In this document: piece by piece, positions 6,931 through 10,448 of the stretch
Numbering within the stretch: position 1 is the stretch's first letter
How the letters are laid out: every line of letters starts with the position of its first letter
Assembly (NCBI GenBank): GCA_029563035.1
Contig: JAKQTP010000155.1
Span: forward strand, 1-10,448
Length of the DNA stretch: 10,448 nt
Source: an archaeon
Lineage (GTDB): Archaea; Iainarchaeota; Iainarchaeia; CSSED10-239
Direction of reading: 5' to 3'
Position numbers and translations under genes: made by a program
The notes under the pieces: model-generated
Seen by the model: the letters and a program-made list of their open reading frames with translations, nothing else
Told to the model about the DNA's origin: nothing
The model's database searches: none

Positions 6931-7320
6931 TTATAATTTAATTTCAAAACGATTTCTCATTTCTTGAATAGTATCATTTGGAACGTTATGTAAACTTATT
7001 CCATCATGACGATTTTCAACAATGACAGAAAAAACTCTATAATTGTATTTGTCGGCCAAAATATAATATGGTGACATTTCATCTGATGTTGTTAATGTGT
7101 TTGCCACCACTATCGTTGGTGTATTTGTCGTCATTAGCCGTTCACACTTTTTTTGACATTCAAAACGTGCTAAAGCTTCTTTTTCTTTTTTCCATTCATA
7201 TTTGCCCTTAACCATATGATAATCATCATTGGAACAAATATTAGTTTTACCAAATAATTCACTAAATGTGGTTTTTCCACTTCCGGGTAATCCTCTAACT
7301 AATATTAACGTCTTTTCCAC
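6931..7320 (-). CDS. P-loop kinase / ATP-binding protein (AAA_33, N4BP2L-like) with GTG start
   Basis: The protein opens LILVRGLPGSGKTT, a Walker A motif at residues 10-17. It continues with a DDY (32-34) after the first helix, VVANTLTT (71-78), PYYILADKYNY, and the lid HNVPNDTIQEMRNRFE (111-126). This order matches the small P-loop kinases related to polynucleotide-kinase and N4BP2-like proteins that are frequent in phages; the substrate is not known. At 129 residues it is a complete, minimal copy. The start is GTG at 7320: the P-loop strand begins at residue 4, so no downstream start is possible, and upstream in-frame codons offer no ATG before the previous gene's stop. It follows the basic unknown gene by two bases. 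Confidence 0.85.
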   Translation of the reverse strand: MEKTLILVRGLPGSGKTTFSELFGKTNICSNDDYHMVKGKYEWKKEKEALARFECQKKCERLMTTNTPTIVVANTLTTSDEMSPYYILADKYNYRVFSVIVENRHDGISLHNVPNDTIQEMRNRFEIKL

Positions 7321-7322
7321 AA

Positions 7323-7583
7323 TTAAAAGATTCTTGGGTTAGTAATAAAAATCAATTTATCACCACGATACATTCCATCTATCATAACTTTTTTCTCAAA
7401 TTCCGGCCTTTTAGATATTTTATGTGTTGATAATAAATCAAATAACTTTGTTCCTTCAATAGTTTTTAATTTATGTTTATATTTTTCATTTTCGGCGATG
7501 TAAGTACAATATGTTTCTGGTGTTCTCCCGTTTCCCTTTCTTCTTATTATTTTCCACGTCACTTGGAGCATTTCTCTTCTCAT
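7323..7583 (-). CDS. Small basic unknown protein (86 aa), first gene after the promoter
   Basis: I do not recognise this protein. It is basic (MRREMLQVTWKIIRRKGNGR at the start, then several lysine-rich segments), with probable beta strands in QVTWKIIRR and DKLIFITNPRIF. It may bind nucleic acid, which is an inference from charge only. The ATG at 7583 is about 25 bases downstream of the TATCTTTG promoter element, which makes it the first gene of the second transcription unit. A second in-frame ATG four codons in (7571) could also serve as the start. It runs into the P-loop kinase with a two-base gap. Confidence 0.7.
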   Translation of the reverse strand: MRREMLQVTWKIIRRKGNGRTPETYCTYIAENEKYKHKLKTIEGTKLFDLLSTHKISKRPEFEKKVMIDGMYRGDKLIFITNPRIF

Positions 7584-7608
7584 GTTATTTAATTTTGTTT
7601 TAACAACA

Positions 7609-7639
7609 CAAAGATAAAAAAAAATTTAAAAAAAACAAA
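7609..7639 (-). promoter_or_regulatory. Bacteroidota-type promoter (TTTG-N19-TATCTTTG)
   Basis: On the minus strand a TTTG at 7639-7636 is followed by a 19-base T/A-rich spacer and TATCTTTG at 7616-7609. This matches the Bacteroidota primary sigma factor consensus (TTTG at -33, TAnnTTTG at -7, spacing near 19). The implied start site would be about 20 bases before the ATG at 7583. It lies in the gap after the glycosyltransferase-like gene and can drive the operon from 7583 leftwards. The TTTG box alone is easily met by chance in this T-rich stretch; the TAnnTTTG box and the exact spacing are the stronger evidence. Confidence 0.65.
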
Positions 7640-7646
7640 AAAATAT

Positions 7647-8633
7647 TTAAACATCTCTTGTTATATATCCTTTTTTTACCACTAAATCTATATCTACCGG
7701 AACATCATTAATTGATTTAATTTTAATATCATCAATTTTTTGACCCACATATGGAAGATAATATTCAAATCCCCCTTCACGATTTTGATTTTTTACAATG
7801 TAAATTTCATCATTCATAACAAAAACTATTTTTGATATGTCTGATAAAAGATCCCACAAATAAATTTCAAAAAAATCGTCTGTTTGAACCAAAAGATAAC
7901 CTTTAAAAAAATTGTTATGTGGTGCATTTGGCTTATTTCCAGGGCTACAATCGGGATAAACATAATCTGGCATACCACTTATTTTATCAGTAATTTTATG
8001 TTTATGTTCAAACACACTGATATTTGATTCGTGTATAATATCATAAAATCGTTGTTCGTTAAGTTGATCAACTCTCTCTGGCTTCATCCAATTTTCATAT
8101 GTGAAATATTTTACCACCTTTTCGTAAAAAACTTGTGGTTTATAAAACATAACAATCATTGAATAAGCATCACCTTCAGGAAAAAGATGAACAGTCAAAT
8201 CGTAATTTGTGGTATAATCATTTTTATTAAGTTCTTCAACTGAAAGATCATAATTTATTAACAAAACCCATTGATAATCAATTAAAAATTTTGTTAAAGA
8301 TTTAATTTGTTGAAAAACAGAAAATCCCGTATCTAGAATTGAATAATAAAATCTCTTATTAAAATATGGTTTTCCTGTTTTATCATTAATTATTTGATGC
8401 CAATAATATGTCCATTTATCATCACCAATAAAATTTAAATCTTGATAAAGATAATAATCAACGGATTTTTGAATGCTTTCTGATAACGGATAATTGGCGT
8501 GAAGTGCAATTTTTGTATTGGGAAATTTCTGACGTAATAAAATAATGTTGTTTATTAACACTTGACGTTTTTCATCAGTATCACAAAATGATGTAATTGC
8601 AATTACTTTATCTTTTACATAATCTTCAATCAT
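7647..8633 (-). CDS. Probable glycosyltransferase (GT-A-like), 328 aa
   Basis: The N-terminal 140 residues resemble a GT-A nucleotide-sugar domain. VIAITSFCDTDEKRQVLINNIILLRQ (10-35) looks like the opening strand and helix. ALHANYPLSESIQKSVDYYLYQD (43-65) follows, and YSILDTGFSVFQQI (97-110) precedes VLLINYDLS (123-131), where NYD sits in the place of a DxD-like metal motif. This layout is seen in Bacteroidota and phage glycosyltransferases. The C-terminal half (about 200-328) is aromatic-rich and of unknown fold. A phage enzyme of this sort may modify virion proteins, DNA or host surface sugars; the acceptor cannot be told from the sequence. There is no signal peptide or membrane helix. It starts two bases after the gene at 8636-9010 and ends in the T-rich gap with the promoter. 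Confidence 0.5.
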   Translation of the reverse strand: MIEDYVKDKVIAITSFCDTDEKRQVLINNIILLRQKFPNTKIALHANYPLSESIQKSVDYYLYQDLNFIGDDKWTYYWHQIINDKTGKPYFNKRFYYSILDTGFSVFQQIKSLTKFLIDYQWVLLINYDLSVEELNKNDYTTNYDLTVHLFPEGDAYSMIVMFYKPQVFYEKVVKYFTYENWMKPERVDQLNEQRFYDIIHESNISVFEHKHKITDKISGMPDYVYPDCSPGNKPNAPHNNFFKGYLLVQTDDFFEIYLWDLLSDISKIVFVMNDEIYIVKNQNREGGFEYYLPYVGQKIDDIKIKSINDVPVDIDLVVKKGYITRDV

Positions 8634-8635
8634 TT

Positions 8636-9010
8636 TTAACGATCAATCATTTTATTTATCATTTTAATTAGAAGTTGCGCCTCTTCTTTTGCAATTGATA
8701 AATGCTGAAAAGCACCATTTTTGTTCTGATGAATTATTTCAAAACCAGTTTCATTTGCCCATTTTGATACTTGGATATTCGATCCCCATTCTGAACATTC
8801 TTTAATATACGTTTTCATGTTATATAATAAGAAATCGTCAGAATCGTCTTCAATAGATAAATTCGTATAGTCTTCCCTTTTATTAATTACCATATTATCT
8901 GGCACTGAAACCTTCATACCTTGAGGATCTTTTAAATTAACTTTCTTTTTTTCCGGCGTTGGTGTCGGAATCACTTGTGTTACCGTTGGTTTTTTCTTTC
9001 TTGTTGTCAT
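8636..9010 (-). CDS. Unknown protein with basic, proline/threonine-rich N-terminal tail (124 aa)
   Basis: The first 30 residues (TRKKKPTVTQVIPTPTPEKKK) are lysine-, proline- and threonine-rich and probably disordered. The C-terminal 65 residues look folded: YNMKTYIKECSEWGSNIQ, then WANETGFEIIHQNKNGAFQ, and a closing helix EEAQLLIKMINKMIDR. I do not recognise the domain. The position directly after the helicase, with a two-base gap, suggests a role with DNA, and the tail could bind nucleic acid, but both are inferences. No cysteine clusters or enzyme motifs are seen. Confidence 0.65.
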   Translation of the reverse strand: MTTRKKKPTVTQVIPTPTPEKKKVNLKDPQGMKVSVPDNMVINKREDYTNLSIEDDSDDFLLYNMKTYIKECSEWGSNIQVSKWANETGFEIIHQNKNGAFQHLSIAKEEAQLLIKMINKMIDR

Positions 9011-9012
9011 TT

Positions 9013-10448
9013 TTAATCAATTTCATTTGTTAATACTGTTGCGGATATAATTGGTCTAGTAAATGATGTGTATTTTAATTGATTGCGTTCTTTAATTAAC
9101 CAATTCGCATCTATATCGTTTTCCATTACAAATACATGTGTATATGTGGACCCCTGTGCTTTATGTGCTGTTATTGTCATTCCATAATCCATATCCTTAA
9201 CAATAATATCTGGTCTTGAACGAAATTTACCATCTTCATATGTGGTTATGGTTTTCATAAGAATGTTCAATCGTCTGAATTTATAATATTCTGTCCATGC
9301 ACCAGGTCCTTGTAATTTTTTTGCCTGCTCTTTATATTTGTCATGTAATTGAGCGTATTTATGAAGATTTTCGTGATCGCTAGTATCTATTATAAAAATA
9401 TCTTTGAATTTGTATTTACCACGAGGTAAATCTTCACGAATTTTCACATTCCACCCTTTAATTTTATATTTGTTCGTCTGATATTCGGATTTACCAACAA
9501 CTCTATAATCGGCAGAATTTTCAATTATATTATGTGTTGCACTTGCTGTTCTAACGCTTCTATAACCCATCAAAATATCCCCAACTTCGACAATATCACT
9601 ATTTTTTCCAAATAATTCTGTTCGAATAATCTCATTGGATAACATAACAGTTTTATTTCTCCAGGCAATAACTTTCACATAATCTGTATTTTCTTTAAAT
9701 TCATCCGATCTATATTTGTCTAGAATTGCCTGACGAAATTCTTTTTTGTCGGTAGTGAAAATAATACCTTCACCTTTTTCATTAATTACAGATTGTCTTT
9801 TAAATCCACCATCAATATCAGTTAAATGGTTTCTTAAATTATCATAAACTGTCCATATTGGATTACCATCATTTTGACGTTCAATTTTTGTTAATTGATA
9901 AAATTCATTTGATTTTTGATTAAAAACAACACTTTCTTTTTCACCGACTGGCGGTATTTGTGCTGGATCACCAATAAATAAAACTTTTGTGTATGTATTT
10001 TTTGTTTTCTCTACTATCAAATTATAAAGATCGAGATTAATCATAGATGCTTCATCAATAATAACAAAATTATAATCACCGATTTTTGGTATTGCAATTG
10101 GACCAAATTCAGGTTGATTTGGATTAAAATTATCAAGATCAACATCTGGACGTAGGCCAAGCAAAGAATGCAAAGTTTGTGCTGGTAGGTCTGTCGTACT
10201 CATTATCACTTTTTTCGCTTTATGAGTTGGTGCACTAGCAACAACACTAAAATGATAATTGTCAAGTACTTTTTTTATCATTGTTGTTTTTCCAGAACCA
10301 GCAGGCCCGGCAAGAGTAAAAAACGTTTGACCATTTTTTAACCATTTACGAATTTTTTTTACACCCTCATATTGTTCATCATTAAATGTAATAATAACAC
10401 CAGTTGGAAGTATTAATTGATTATCGGCGATTTCAACATCCTTAAATG
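9013..10448 (-). CDS. dda: Dda-like SF1 (RecD-like) DNA helicase, 5' end outside window
   Basis: The open frame runs past the in-frame Met at 10281 to the window edge (477 visible residues), and the part before that Met holds essential motifs, so the true start is beyond 10448. In visible numbering: a Q-motif-like FNDEQYEG (21-28), Walker A GPAGSGKT (47-54), motif Ia APTHKAKK, Walker B IIDEASM (129-135), motif III GDPAQIPP (159-166), motif IV LTKIERQ (185-191), motif V TAHKAQGST (about 426-434) and motif VI YTSFTRP (459-465, R464). This order and spacing match T4 Dda, a 5'-to-3' helicase acting in replication and recombination. The region between motifs IV and V (about 230-400) is longer than in RecD cores, as in Dda with its tower and SH3-like parts. 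No stop or frameshift is seen. Confidence 0.9.
   Translation of the reverse strand, partial: FKDVEIADNQLILPTGVIITFNDEQYEGVKKIRKWLKNGQTFFTLAGPAGSGKTTMIKKVLDNYHFSVVASAPTHKAKKVIMSTTDLPAQTLHSLLGLRPDVDLDNFNPNQPEFGPIAIPKIGDYNFVIIDEASMINLDLYNLIVEKTKNTYTKVLFIGDPAQIPPVGEKESVVFNQKSNEFYQLTKIERQNDGNPIWTVYDNLRNHLTDIDGGFKRQSVINEKGEGIIFTTDKKEFRQAILDKYRSDEFKENTDYVKVIAWRNKTVMLSNEIIRTELFGKNSDIVEVGDILMGYRSVRTASATHNIIENSADYRVVGKSEYQTNKYKIKGWNVKIREDLPRGKYKFKDIFIIDTSDHENLHKYAQLHDKYKEQAKKLQGPGAWTEYYKFRRLNILMKTITTYEDGKFRSRPDIIVKDMDYGMTITAHKAQGSTYTHVFVMENDIDANWLIKERNQLKYTSFTRPIISATVLTNEID

Noticed and set aside
7617..7646. T-runs after the glycosyltransferase gene as an intrinsic terminator
   Set aside because: No GC-containing hairpin precedes the T-runs, which are better explained as promoter spacer and AT-rich background.
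1..10448. tRNA genes, CRISPR arrays, insertion sequences and long repeats
   Set aside because: Gaps between genes are nearly all under 15 bases, the larger ones were read fully, and no cloverleaf, spaced repeat or transposase was seen.

Overview
The window looks like part of a large, AT-rich tailed-phage genome (or a closely related mobile element), probably one that infects Bacteroidota. The phage assignment rests on tight packing of small unrecognised genes, a Dda-type helicase, a P-loop kinase with the HNVP/RFE signature common in phages, a phage-style Thg1 fragment, and the absence of ordinary chromosomal housekeeping operons. The Bacteroidota assignment is an inference. Start codons are preceded by A/T-rich sequence with no clear Shine-Dalgarno motif, and the one sizeable intergenic gap beside a run of genes holds a textbook Bacteroidota promoter (TTTG, 19 nt, TATCTTTG). 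No structural (capsid, tail, terminase) gene is visible.

Every supported gene is on the minus strand, so transcription runs from high to low coordinates. The first group (10448 to 7647) is a Dda-like SF1 helicase whose 5' end lies outside the window, a small unknown protein with a basic tail, and a probable glycosyltransferase. A T-rich 63-base gap with the promoter follows.

The second group (7583 to 1) opens with a small basic unknown, a P-loop kinase with a GTG start and another unknown. Next comes a 635-residue protein that joins a ClpB/HslU-style AAA+ ATPase to an FtsH-type M41 zinc peptidase with no membrane anchor. After it lies a short relic of the N-terminus of a Thg1-like tRNA-His guanylyltransferase, then a coiled-coil protein and a von Willebrand A (vWA) protein that overlap by one base. 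An adenylosuccinate-synthetase-like enzyme follows, then an unknown, a divergent PTH2-fold protein, an acidic unknown, a zinc-ribbon protein, a small charged protein, and a gene that runs off the left end.

Three themes stand out. One is a possible AAA+ protease / vWA / coiled-coil module resembling MoxR-vWA systems in outline. The second is nucleotide and tRNA-related functions (PurA/PurZ-like enzyme, PTH2-like protein, Thg1 relic, P-loop kinase). The third is replication or recombination (Dda). There is no gene-free stretch over 300 bases; the longest gap between confidently functional genes is 4487-4682, which holds the Thg1 relic.
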